This document shows positions 1 through 7,734 of a DNA stretch of 64,000 nucleotides, one piece after another. Positions within the stretch are counted from its first letter, which is position 1; every line of letters starts with the position of its first letter. The notes below the pieces were generated by a model that saw only the letters and a list, made by a program, of their open reading frames with translations, was not told the DNA's origin and did not search any database. This DNA comes from an uncultured Clostridia bacterium (GTDB lineage: Bacteria; Bacillota; Clostridia; Oscillospirales; Ruminococcaceae): NCBI GenBank assembly GCA_944382875.1, contig CALWNQ010000003.1, positions 109,066 to 173,065 of the forward strand. The letters run 5' to 3'. Both the position numbers and the translations under genes were made by a program.

Positions 1-722
1 CGCAGCTCCGCCTCAACCGGTGCCGCCGCGTCCGCCACCGCTTTCACCCGGACAGTGCCGGTTTTGAAGCTTTCGTCCAGCAGCACATGAAAGGCCGATT
101 CGGTCACCGAAAGCCCCTCGTCCCGGACAAGCCGCACATCCCCGTGGATGCCCACATTCAAAAGCCGCGGCGACCAGTCCCAGGCAAAGGAATTCTGCGG
201 CTTGCGGAGCCAGTTGCGCTTGTGGAGCTGAAACTCGGGGCAGCCGGACGCATCCTTATAAGGCGCGATCGGCTTGTCAGCGTTGGCGAACAGCCCGCTC
301 TCCAACACAACCAGCAGGTCGTTTTTCTCTTCCCGCAGAAGCCCGGTCACTTCCAGCCGGCAGGGCAGGAAAAAGTCCGCGTGGCTGCCCGCGAGAGTGC
401 CGTTCAGATAGATTTTTGCCGTGTAATCGAGCCCGTCAAACTCCAGAAACCACCGGCCGCCCTCCTTGCAGCCGGGGCAGTCAAAGGAGCGCCGGTATCC
501 CCAAAAAAACTCCTCCACCCACCGGGCCTGATAGGCGCCCAGCCCGGTGTACACATCGTTCAGCACGCCCTGCCGCATCAGATCCAGATGCACCTCACCC
601 GGCACCTGCGCTTTCCATTTTTTGTAAGAACGGTGCGTGGGATCCGGCCAGTACTGCTGGCCGCCCCGCAGCGAGTCATCCCAGTAGAGATCCCACTCCC
701 CGTTTAAGCTGATTGACTGCAT
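1..722 (-). CDS. beta-mannosidase (GH2), N-terminal part
   Basis: The reverse strand reads open from an ATG at 722 to the window edge, giving the first 240 residues of a larger protein. It shows the sugar-binding (jelly-roll) domain of glycoside hydrolase family 2. Residues about 173-185 read RKPQNSFAWDWSP, close to the signature of beta-mannosidases, which release terminal beta-mannose from manno-oligosaccharides. There is no signal peptide, so it is probably cytoplasmic. A GGAGG ribosome site lies just upstream. The catalytic glutamates lie outside the window, so activity cannot be confirmed. It is divergent from a Crp/Fnr-type regulator and shares a palindrome with it. Another GH2 activity is possible but less likely. 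Confidence 0.85.
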   Translation of the reverse strand, partial: MQSISLNGEWDLYWDDSLRGGQQYWPDPTHRSYKKWKAQVPGEVHLDLMRQGVLNDVYTGLGAYQARWVEEFFWGYRRSFDCPGCKEGGRWFLEFDGLDYTAKIYLNGTLAGSHADFFLPCRLEVTGLLREEKNDLLVVLESGLFANADKPIAPYKDASGCPEFQLHKRNWLRKPQNSFAWDWSPRLLNVGIHGDVRLVRDEGLSVTESAFHVLLDESFKTGTVRVKAVADAAAPVEAEL

Positions 723-754
723 ACAATTTCGCCTCCTTGATCCTCTTACTTTGT

Positions 755-783
755 ATTATACACGCGAAAATTCTATTTGTAAA
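755..783 (-). promoter_or_regulatory. promoter of the beta-mannosidase gene
   Basis: On the minus strand TTTACA (778-783) and TATAAT (755-760) are separated by 17 bp, about 33 bp upstream of the start codon. The -35 box lies inside the palindrome at 776-796. Confidence 0.75.
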
Positions 784-796
784 TACGAATTACAAA
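776..796. promoter_or_regulatory. inverted repeat, candidate Crp/Fnr-type operator
   Basis: TTTGTAA (776-782) and TTACAAA (790-796) are perfect inverted arms around a 7-bp spacer. The site covers the -35 box of the leftward mannosidase promoter and lies just upstream of the rightward promoter of the Crp/Fnr-type gene. Binding by that regulator is inferred from position only. Confidence 0.5.
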
Positions 797-806
797 AATA
801 TTTTGC

Positions 807-835
807 TTGTTTTTTCCCTCCGGAACCGGTATACT
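807..835 (+). promoter_or_regulatory. promoter of the Crp/Fnr-type regulator
   Basis: TTGTTT (807-812) and TATACT (830-835) are spaced by 17 bp and lie about 25 bp before the ATG at 860. Confidence 0.6.
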
Positions 836-859
836 GAAAAGGAAAGGCGGCGATAATTT

Positions 860-1522
860 ATGATCGATATGACCAAGATGGAGACAGTCTTCCCCGTCCT
901 CTGCCGCATCAGCCCCGAACGCCGGGCGGCGCTCGCGGAACGAATGCAGTACCGCGCCATGAAGGACGGCGAACCGCTCAACGAAAACGGCCCCTGCCAG
1001 ACGGTGCCGTTTGTGCTGAGCGGCGCCCTCCGCATCTTCCGGGTGAGCGAAACCGGCCGCGAAATCACCCTCTTCCGGGCTGAAAAAGGGGACGCCTGCA
1101 TCATCCGGATGGCCTGCGGGCTGGCCGAAAAGGGGATCTGCATCCAGGCAGCGGCGCAGGAGCCGACCGAGCTGCTCACCCTTTCGGACGCCGATTACTT
1201 TGAGATCCTGGCCGACGATCCCGCCTGGAAGGATTATGTCATCGGGATTTTGTACGAGCGGCTCGGCTCCACCATCTCGGTGCTGGAACAGCTCGCCTTT
1301 TCGAGCATCGACCGGCGGCTCGCCAACGCCCTCTACCGGATGTGCGGCGGCAAAGCTGCCACCGTTTCGATCACCCACGAACAGATGGCCGCCGAGCTCG
1401 GCACGGTACGGGAAGTCGTTTCCCGGCTGATGGGAGAGCTCAAACGGCGCGGTGTGGTTTCCATCGGTCACGGCAAGGTAACGGTGCTGGAACCGGAACA
1501 GCTCCGGGAGTTCTGCCGGTAA
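860..1522 (+). CDS. Crp/Fnr family transcriptional regulator
   Basis: This 220-residue protein has the Crp/Fnr layout: an N-terminal effector beta-roll (about 15-120), a dimer helix (about 120-155) and a C-terminal winged helix with the recognition region near THEQMAAELGTVREVVSRLM. Cysteines at about 15, 46, 80, 86 and 94 could serve redox or metal sensing, but they are not in the classical FNR spacing, and no clear cAMP-binding phosphate cassette is seen. The next gene encodes a thiol-redox enzyme, which suggests a redox effector. The start is the ATG 10 bases after GGAAAGGCGG. It is divergent from the mannosidase. The effector cannot be read from sequence. Confidence 0.88.
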   Translation: MIDMTKMETVFPVLCRISPERRAALAERMQYRAMKDGEPLNENGPCQTVPFVLSGALRIFRVSETGREITLFRAEKGDACIIRMACGLAEKGICIQAAAQEPTELLTLSDADYFEILADDPAWKDYVIGILYERLGSTISVLEQLAFSSIDRRLANALYRMCGGKAATVSITHEQMAAELGTVREVVSRLMGELKRRGVVSIGHGKVTVLEPEQLREFCR

Positions 1523-1536
1523 AAATCCCGCAAAAC

Positions 1537-1579
1537 TGTGACAAAAGATACAGATTTTTCCCTCTTTCTGTGATAAAAT
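1537..1579 (+). promoter_or_regulatory. Crp-like half sites and -10 box before the CoA-disulfide reductase gene
   Basis: A -10-like TAAAAT lies at 1574-1579 without a good -35 box. A Crp/Fnr-like element, TGTGA-N6-ATACA (1537-1552), is centred near -41.5 relative to the start predicted from that -10, the position typical of class II activator sites. The words CTGTGACAAAA (from 1536) and CTGTGATAAAA (from 1568) repeat 32 bp apart. Confidence 0.4.
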
Positions 1580-1631
1580 AAAGATATGGTTACCACAAAC
1601 ACCCGATTTTTTCACGAAAGAAGGATTGCAT

Positions 1632-3317
1632 ATGAAAGTTCTCATCGTGGGCGGTGTCGCCGGCGGCGCCGGCGCTGCAACCCGGCTCCGCAGACTGGAC
1701 GAAAACGCCGAAATCATCCTCTTTGAAAAAGGCCCGTTCATCTCCTATGCAAACTGCGGCCTCCCCTACTATATCGGCGGCACCATCCAGAGCCGCGAAA
1801 ACCTTTTGGTCACCAAACCGGAGCTGCTGCGCAAACGGTTCTGTGTGGACGTCCGCACCGAGAGCGAAGTGACCGCCATCGACCGCGCGGCCAAAACGGT
1901 CACCGTTGTCACCCCCGAAAAGACCTACACCGAATCTTATGACAAGCTGATCCTCTCGCCCGGCGCTTCGCCCAAAAAGCCGAACTGGCCCGGCGTGGAT
2001 TCCAAGGGCATCTTTACCATCCGCAACGTCCCCGACACCTGCGCCGTCGACGACTATATCCGCGAAACCTGCGCCAAAAAGGCCGTTGTAGTGGGCGGCG
2101 GATTCATCGGCGTTGAAATGGCCGAAAACCTGACCGACCGGGGCCTGACCGTCACCCTCATCGAATACCTGCCGCAGGTGCTGCCTCCCTTTGATCCCGA
2201 AATGGCCGCCATCCTGCACAAGACCATCCGCGCCCACGGCGTGAACCTCCGGCTCGGCACCGCCGTGACCGGCTTTGAACCAAACGGCAGCGGGCTGCGC
2301 GTCCTCTGTAAGGATGCGGAAGCCGAAGAGGCCGACCTCGTCATCCTCTGCATCGGTGTCACCCCGGACAGCGGGCTGGCCGCAGCGGCTGGACTGGAGC
2401 TGGGACTGGGCGGCTCGATTGCCGTCAACGATTTGTTCCAGACCTCTGACCCCGACATCTACGCGGTGGGCGACGCCATCCAGGTCCGCAGCCGTCTGAC
2501 CGGAGCCGACACGCTGCTCCCGCTGGCGGGACCGGCCAACCGGCAGGGCCGCGCCGTTGCCGAAAGCATCGTCGGACGTACTCCCTCCCACACCCGCGAT
2601 GTCCAGGGCAGCTCGATCCTCAAAGTGTTCGAACTGACCGCCGCTTCGACCGGATTGAACGAAAAACAGCTCAAAGCGGCCGGAATTCCGTTCCTCAAAA
2701 CCTATGTCCATCCCGCAAGCCACGCAAGCTACTATCCCGGCGGCAAGCAGATGACCTTGAAGCTTCTCTTCGCTCCGGACGGCAAGGTCCTTGGCGCACA
2801 GTGCGCCGGTGAGGACGGCGTCGACAAGCGGATCGACGTCATCGCAGCTGTCATCCGGCTGGGCGGAACGGTCTATGACCTCGAAGACATGGAGCTCTGC
2901 TACGCGCCGCCTTATTCTTCGGCCAAAGATCCGGTCAATATGGCCGGCTTCACTGCCGCCAACATCCTCCGCGGCGATATGAAGGTCTTTTACTGCGAAG
3001 ATCTGGCCAATCTGAACCCCGAAACCGACTTCCTCCTCGACGCCCGCACCCCGATGGAATTTGCGCAGGGCAGCATCCCCGGCGCTGTCAACATTCCGCT
3101 CGACGAGCTGCGGAACCGTCTGGACGAAATCCCCGCCGGCAAGACTGTTTACGAGTTCTGCCAGGTGGGACTGCGCGGCCACATCGCCAGCCGCATCCTC
3201 ATGCAGCACGGCTTTGATGTCTACAACCTGAGCGGCGGCTACAAGTCCTACGCCCAGGCAAAGGAGCTGTATGAAAAGAAAACCGGTGTTGACTGCACCG
3301 GAATTCCGCGAAAATAA
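1632..3317 (+). CDS. CoA-disulfide reductase/rhodanese fusion
   Basis: The 561-residue flavoprotein starts with the FAD-binding GGVAGGAGAA and has the single active cysteine in SYANCGLPYY (C42), as in CoA-disulfide reductases and NADH:polysulfide reductases. An NAD-binding GGGFIGVEMAE follows in the middle, then the pyridine-nucleotide dimerisation domain. The C-terminal 100 residues are a rhodanese domain with active-site loop CQVGLRG (C about 510). Such fusions reduce CoA disulfides, persulfides or polysulfides with NAD(P)H in the cytoplasm. The ATG at 1632 is preferred to the TTG at 1626 because GAAGGA lies 6 bases upstream. The gene follows the Crp/Fnr-type regulator after 109 bp, suggesting a local redox circuit. 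Confidence 0.92.
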   Translation: MKVLIVGGVAGGAGAATRLRRLDENAEIILFEKGPFISYANCGLPYYIGGTIQSRENLLVTKPELLRKRFCVDVRTESEVTAIDRAAKTVTVVTPEKTYTESYDKLILSPGASPKKPNWPGVDSKGIFTIRNVPDTCAVDDYIRETCAKKAVVVGGGFIGVEMAENLTDRGLTVTLIEYLPQVLPPFDPEMAAILHKTIRAHGVNLRLGTAVTGFEPNGSGLRVLCKDAEAEEADLVILCIGVTPDSGLAAAAGLELGLGGSIAVNDLFQTSDPDIYAVGDAIQVRSRLTGADTLLPLAGPANRQGRAVAESIVGRTPSHTRDVQGSSILKVFELTAASTGLNEKQLKAAGIPFLKTYVHPASHASYYPGGKQMTLKLLFAPDGKVLGAQCAGEDGVDKRIDVIAAVIRLGGTVYDLEDMELCYAPPYSSAKDPVNMAGFTAANILRGDMKVFYCEDLANLNPETDFLLDARTPMEFAQGSIPGAVNIPLDELRNRLDEIPAGKTVYEFCQVGLRGHIASRILMQHGFDVYNLSGGYKSYAQAKELYEKKTGVDCTGIPRK

Positions 3318-3333
3318 ACTTCTATCATAAAAA

Positions 3334-3364
3334 ACAGCCACTGGAAAAACCAGTGGCTGTTTTT
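3334..3364. terminator. bidirectional terminator
   Basis: ACAGCCACTGG (3334-3344) pairs perfectly with CCAGTGGCTGT (3350-3360) around an AAAAA loop. A-rich and T-rich flanks let it end both the CoA-disulfide reductase gene and the leftward cardiolipin synthase gene. Confidence 0.9.
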
Positions 3365-3366
3365 GT

Positions 3367-4902
3367 TTACATCATCGGGCCAAATACGCGCAGAATCGAT
3401 CGTCCAATCCGAACCGGCCAGCTGACCGCTTTGCACTGCTCCAGAGTGACCTCTCCGCTGACCTCCAACGTCTTGAGAAAATCCGCTTTGATATCAGCCA
3501 GGCATGGCGTGCGATACATCCAGACGCCGCACTCGTAATGGAGATACAGGCTTCGGTAATCCATGTTCACACTTCCCACTGTACCGTAAAGGTCATCCAC
3601 CAGAAAACTTTTGGCATGGATAAATCCAGGTGTATATTCATAAATTTTTACACCGGCTTCCACCAGAACTTGATAATGCGCCCGGCTTACTGCATGTACA
3701 TACCACTTGTCCGCGATATGCGGCGTAATAATCCGCACATCCACACCGCATTTGGCGGCATTGGTCAAAGCAGTAATCATTTCGTTGCTGATAATCAGAT
3801 AGGGGCTCGTGATATATACATACCGTTCCGCTTTGGAAATCAGGTTGAGGTACACCGTTTCCCCCACATGTTCCTCATCCATTGGACTGTCCGTATACGG
3901 TTGAACAAAACCATCTCCATCCACAGGCGGATGTTCGATTGTATCCGGCTGAAAAAGAGAACGATCGGAATGTTCATGCCGCAAATGGTCCCACAACGGC
4001 AGAAACATTAGGGTTAGCCCCCAAACACCGGGCCCTTTTAGCATCACGGCGGTATCTTTCCAATGCCCGTGCTTTTCATAAGCATTGATGTATTCATCTG
4101 CAAGGTTAATACCACCCGTAAATCCAACCCACCCATCTATCACACAGATTTTTCTGTGATCCCGGTTGTTGAATTTCAAAGACAAAACCGGAATAAATGG
4201 ATTGAACACACAGCATTTGATTCCTTTCTTTTCCAGGATATGATTGTAATTTTTAGGCAAAGTCAGTAGGCACCCAAAATCATCGTAAATGAGACGGACA
4301 TCCACACCCTCTTTTATCTTCTGTTCCAATATCTCCAGAATGGTATTCCACATTTTCCCTTCCTGGATTATAAAATACTCCATAAATATAAAGCGTTTTG
4401 CCGCTTTCAGCTCCTGCAGCATCCGCTCAAACTTGACCTCTCCAAGAGGAAGATACTCCACCGATGTGTGATCGTACGGAAGTGCAAACGCATAATCCCG
4501 TAAATATTGCGACTGTCTCCCTGCCACAATATTTTCCCGCTGAATCTTTTCAAAAACCTGAGAATGCTGTTGGATAGTTTTGGAAACATCGGCAGTAATC
4601 CCCGCCATTTTTCGCTTCTGGCGTCTGCTCATCTTTACCCGTCCAAACAGCAGGTATAAAACGCCGCCAAACAGTGGAAGCAACAGGATTGGAATCAGCC
4701 ACGCTATTTTATAAGCCGGATTGCTGCGATTGTTGATAATATACAAGGTTACACACGCGCTGATAACAACACAGATGCCATAAAAATAAACCAAATACCT
4801 TTCAAATTCAATCATCATTAAAATCAGAACAGCCAGCTGCACAAGCATCAGCACCGCTCCAATCACAGCGCGGTGAAAAATAAGCTGCATAATCTTTTTC
4901 AT
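3367..4902 (-). CDS. cls: cardiolipin synthase
   Basis: The 511-residue protein belongs to the phospholipase D superfamily and condenses phosphatidylglycerol into cardiolipin at the membrane. Two hydrophobic N-terminal segments are followed by a PLDc_N-type stretch ending near LLFGRVKMSRRQ. The two catalytic HxKxxxxD motifs are visible: HRKICVID near residue 250 and HAKSFLVD near 429. Length and order match bacterial Cls. It lies 12 bp after the AI-2E family gene and is probably transcribed with it. Codon use and AT content are higher than in the flanking CoA-disulfide reductase gene. Confidence 0.93.
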   Translation of the reverse strand: MKKIMQLIFHRAVIGAVLMLVQLAVLILMMIEFERYLVYFYGICVVISACVTLYIINNRSNPAYKIAWLIPILLLPLFGGVLYLLFGRVKMSRRQKRKMAGITADVSKTIQQHSQVFEKIQRENIVAGRQSQYLRDYAFALPYDHTSVEYLPLGEVKFERMLQELKAAKRFIFMEYFIIQEGKMWNTILEILEQKIKEGVDVRLIYDDFGCLLTLPKNYNHILEKKGIKCCVFNPFIPVLSLKFNNRDHRKICVIDGWVGFTGGINLADEYINAYEKHGHWKDTAVMLKGPGVWGLTLMFLPLWDHLRHEHSDRSLFQPDTIEHPPVDGDGFVQPYTDSPMDEEHVGETVYLNLISKAERYVYITSPYLIISNEMITALTNAAKCGVDVRIITPHIADKWYVHAVSRAHYQVLVEAGVKIYEYTPGFIHAKSFLVDDLYGTVGSVNMDYRSLYLHYECGVWMYRTPCLADIKADFLKTLEVSGEVTLEQCKAVSWPVRIGRSILRVFGPMM

Positions 4903-4914
4903 GGAAAATCCTTT

Positions 4915-6099
4915 CTATTGAGCCGAAGTCTGATATTTTTCTGGAGGAACATTACGTTTTTCCAGCTGTTTCGCAGTATGTTCCCGCACCAATGTATAGA
5001 TCACAGACGCAAGCGGTACCATAAACAGCATGCCCAGCACACCAAACGCACTGCCCCCAATCGTCACTGCTACCAAAACCCAGATTCCGGGAAGGCCGAC
5101 AGAAGAACCCACTACTCGCGGATAAATCAGGTTGCCTTCCAACTGCTGCAAAACCTGGAACAACACAATAAACCAAAGTGCCTGGATTGGATTTACCACC
5201 AGAATCAAAAGGATTCCCAAAAACATTCCAACAAACGCGCCGAATACAGGAATCAAAGCTGTAAAAGCAATAATTACAGATATTGTACCGGCATACGGAA
5301 ATTGGAATATTGTCATTGTTACCCAAAACATACAGCCCAATATCACAGCTTCCACACACTGTCCGGTAATAAAGCTGGAAAAGGTTTTATTGGCAAGCGA
5401 CGCTATCCTTAAAACACTATCTGCCCGTTCCTGTTTGATATGCGCGTAAAGCAGGCGCTTGCATTGATTGCTGAGTCGTTCCTTTTGCGCCAGAAGGTAG
5501 CAGGCAAAGATAAACCCCAAAAACGCCGTTGTAGCGCCGCTGAATACGGAACCTATAATACTTACAGTGGAATCAAACATCGTACCTGCACCTTCCTGCA
5601 GGAATTTCCACACATTATCCAGCATGGCTTGCCAGTTGATTTGCTGCAGGTTGGTCTCCCAATTGATCTGTTGCAAAAATTGCCCAACTTCGGGATACTT
5701 TTCCATGATGCCCATTCCCCATTTTTGCAAAGCTGCAATCCAAACAGGTACAGCATCCCGGATTGTGACGATAATATTTCCAAACTGAGGAAATACAACA
5801 CAAGACAGTACAACCGTAACCAGTACAATACTCAAAGTCAGGCATAACGGTCGTTTCAACTTTGCAAGCCGAACCTTACCCGTTTTTTTAGACGGACGAA
5901 ACAGTAGGCGTTCCAAGGCCCGCATTGGGACATTCAGCACAAAAGCAATACAGCCCCCAACCAAAAATGGTGACACTAATCCCAGCAGTGTCAACAAAAG
6001 TTTTTGCAGCGTATCAAAATTTGTTAGTCCCCAATAAAGAATTGCTGTCCCGCCTGCAATCAAAGCAGGAGGAACCCATCTCTTTTTCTTGCCATCCAC
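4915..6099 (-). CDS. AI-2E family transporter (TerC/PerM-like membrane protein)
   Basis: The 394-residue polytopic protein has about eight hydrophobic segments: two near residues 10-55, one near 75-100, then a soluble loop (about 105-185) and a C-terminal group. The conserved core PRVVGSSVGLPGIWVLVAVTIGG near 330-350 is typical of PF01594. Members have been proposed to export autoinducer-2 or act in ion or envelope homeostasis, and the substrate cannot be inferred here. The start is a GTG after GGGGAAG. A luxS gene sits elsewhere in the window (27.7 kb) but is not linked to this gene. It heads a likely two-gene operon with cls. Confidence 0.88.
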   Translation of the reverse strand: MDGKKKRWVPPALIAGGTAILYWGLTNFDTLQKLLLTLLGLVSPFLVGGCIAFVLNVPMRALERLLFRPSKKTGKVRLAKLKRPLCLTLSIVLVTVVLSCVVFPQFGNIIVTIRDAVPVWIAALQKWGMGIMEKYPEVGQFLQQINWETNLQQINWQAMLDNVWKFLQEGAGTMFDSTVSIIGSVFSGATTAFLGFIFACYLLAQKERLSNQCKRLLYAHIKQERADSVLRIASLANKTFSSFITGQCVEAVILGCMFWVTMTIFQFPYAGTISVIIAFTALIPVFGAFVGMFLGILLILVVNPIQALWFIVLFQVLQQLEGNLIYPRVVGSSVGLPGIWVLVAVTIGGSAFGVLGMLFMVPLASVIYTLVREHTAKQLEKRNVPPEKYQTSAQ

Positions 6100-6132
6100 A
6101 AGCTCTTCCCCATTTCGTTGATTTGTATCTTC

Positions 6133-6141
6133 ATTATATCA
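6133..6141 (-). promoter_or_regulatory. extended -10 promoter for AI-2E family/cls operon
   Basis: On the minus strand TGA precedes TATAAT, an extended -10 element, about 34 bp upstream of the GTG start. No good -35 box is visible. Confidence 0.5.
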
Positions 6142-6188
6142 TGCCTGTTGAGAAATTGCACCAATTTTTTCTGATAACAAAAGAAAAA

Positions 6189-6208
6189 GACGGCATTTTC
6201 ATACCGCC
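6189..6208 (-). terminator. terminator of the SARP-like gene
   Basis: An 8-bp stem with a four-base loop (two G:U pairs) is followed on the minus strand by CTTTTTCTTTT, 8 bp after the end of the SARP-like gene. Confidence 0.7.
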
Positions 6209-6215
6209 TTTTTCC

Positions 6216-7430
6216 TTATACTGCGGAAGGAGTGATCTCCCGCAGTTTGGTATCCACAAAACAATCACGTGTCCGATGCTTGCGGACAAATGCTGTCAAA
6301 ATCCTCCGAAGTACCATTTCTCCATTTTCAAAGGTTGTCATTGGCAGCATTACCACCAGCTGATTGGTGCTGTATGCGGAAACCACATCTCCTTTTCGCA
6401 AGCATTCCACCACAACATCCCGCAGTGTATTCATTAATGTCTGCAGCAGTCGTATATCCGGCACTTCTCCTTTCATATTGCGAACTGTTAACAGCCCGAT
6501 ATGTACGGACTGGCCTGTCCGTGCAATAGACCGTGCCTGAAAGCGGTAAATCTGCTTAAATACTTCATAATCGCAGTAATAAGCCTGTGTAGGCTTTTCC
6601 GATTCCCGCAGATCATTCTCAATGGAATCCATATCCGCTTCGATCATTTCCATCCCACTGGTCATTTCCTTATATAAAGCGCGAATCGGATCCGAAAGGG
6701 TAACGCCCAGCTTCTTATAAAAGAAATCGGAAATATACTCGTAGTGGGAAATAGCCTTGCGGCGTTGGCCCGAATCAATCAATGCCCGTAAAAGAGCATA
6801 ATGTACGGATTCATTATAAGGATACAGTACCACTGCCTGGTCGCAGACAGTTACTACATCTTCATAACGCTGCTGTTCAAACAGCATATTGACAACCTGT
6901 TCTACAGCCTTGCTATATAAAGTCATATAATAGGCATTCTTGCTGATTACCCAATCCACAAACGATGATTTGGGAAGAAATTCCCCACGGTAAAGTTCAA
7001 TCGCCTGCATATAGGCTTTGATCCGCTCATCCTGGGAAATATGGGGATCAGCCCCCTTTGCACAAAATTCCTCAAATTCCTCAACATCCACACGACAGGG
7101 TAGCTCCCGGTTCCAAAGATACGAATTTCGGGAAAAAATAATATATTCCGTGGCAGAATCGGGGCAAAGTTCCCTTAAAACAGTACGTGCACGGTAAACC
7201 AAATTCTTTAGTGCATTTCCCGGATTATTGCTTTCATCTTCATCGTTCCAAACAGCCTCCGCAAGCTGTTCCATGGAAATATCCTTTCCGCGGTTAGTAA
7301 CCAGATATTCCAACAGCAGCCAAACTTTTTTGGTGCGGCCATCGGCGTCCGAAATCCGTTTGGTACCACAGCTGAGCGAAAATTCGCCCAGTGTTCGGAT
7401 TGTAATAATCCCATCTTCGGATATTGCCAT
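6216..7430 (-). CDS. SARP/BTAD family transcriptional regulator with a GGDEF-like tail
   Basis: The 404-residue protein has an OmpR-type winged helix at the N terminus (about 5-100, including VWLLLEYLVTNRGK and LKNLVYRARTVL). A bacterial transcriptional activator domain of helical repeats follows (about 110-255). The C-terminal 120 residues keep the shape of a nucleotide-cyclase/GGDEF domain (LRKGDVVSAYSTNQLVVMLP), but the GGDEF signature is replaced by STNQL, so it is unlikely to be a cyclase. The ATG at 7430 follows AAAGGA and lies downstream of a good promoter. The longer frame from 7523 would begin upstream of that promoter. Target genes are unknown; the neighbouring AI-2E family/cls operon and the flavoprotein gene are candidates. 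Confidence 0.8.
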   Translation of the reverse strand: MAISEDGIITIRTLGEFSLSCGTKRISDADGRTKKVWLLLEYLVTNRGKDISMEQLAEAVWNDEDESNNPGNALKNLVYRARTVLRELCPDSATEYIIFSRNSYLWNRELPCRVDVEEFEEFCAKGADPHISQDERIKAYMQAIELYRGEFLPKSSFVDWVISKNAYYMTLYSKAVEQVVNMLFEQQRYEDVVTVCDQAVVLYPYNESVHYALLRALIDSGQRRKAISHYEYISDFFYKKLGVTLSDPIRALYKEMTSGMEMIEADMDSIENDLRESEKPTQAYYCDYEVFKQIYRFQARSIARTGQSVHIGLLTVRNMKGEVPDIRLLQTLMNTLRDVVVECLRKGDVVSAYSTNQLVVMLPMTTFENGEMVLRRILTAFVRKHRTRDCFVDTKLREITPSAV

Positions 7431-7483
7431 TCTATCCAATCCTTTCCTGTCTGCCATATATACAGACTGCACTTCATAATAAT

Positions 7484-7512
7484 AGTGTATCATAATTGCC
7501 AATCTGTCGCAA
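7484..7512 (-). promoter_or_regulatory. promoter of the SARP-like gene
   Basis: On the minus strand TTGCGA (7507-7512) and TACACT (7484-7489), with TGA before the -10 box, are 17 bp apart. The predicted start near 7477 rules out translation from 7523. Confidence 0.6.
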
Positions 7513-7598
7513 CCCTTTTTCATATTTTTAATAATATTTCATAAATTTTCAAATTTACACAAAAAAATAGTATTATTTTAGGATGTGCCCGGTTCTTT

Positions 7599-7627
7599 TT
7601 ACCTGAATTGTAAAGTTTTACTATAAT
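7599..7627 (+). promoter_or_regulatory. possible upstream promoter of the flavoprotein gene
   Basis: TTACCT (7599-7604) and TATAAT (7622-7627) are 17 bp apart. The small palindrome GTAAA-GT-TTTAC (7610-7621) lies in the spacer. It sits in the 304-bp AT-rich divergent region 7431-7734, which otherwise shows no gene. Confidence 0.45.
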
Positions 7628-7676
7628 AATGATTTTTGATTTTTGCATGCCTTCCTCCTACAAAACGTTTTTCCTC

Positions 7677-7705
7677 TTCACGAAATTACTTTTTTATGAT
7701 ACAAT
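7677..7705 (+). promoter_or_regulatory. proximal promoter of the flavoprotein gene
   Basis: TTCACG (7677-7682) and TACAAT (7700-7705) are 17 bp apart, with an extended TGA before the -10 box. The start codon follows at 7735. Confidence 0.5.
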
Positions 7706-7734
7706 AAGATGAGTAATCACAAGGGGGAAACAGG

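Noticed and set aside
1590..3341. 583-residue leftward open frame
   Set aside because: It lies opposite the CoA-disulfide reductase gene, has no ribosome site and reflects codon bias of the real gene.
7431..7523. Longer start for the SARP-like gene
   Set aside because: The predicted promoter (7484-7512) lies inside this extension, and a ribosome site fits only the ATG at 7430.
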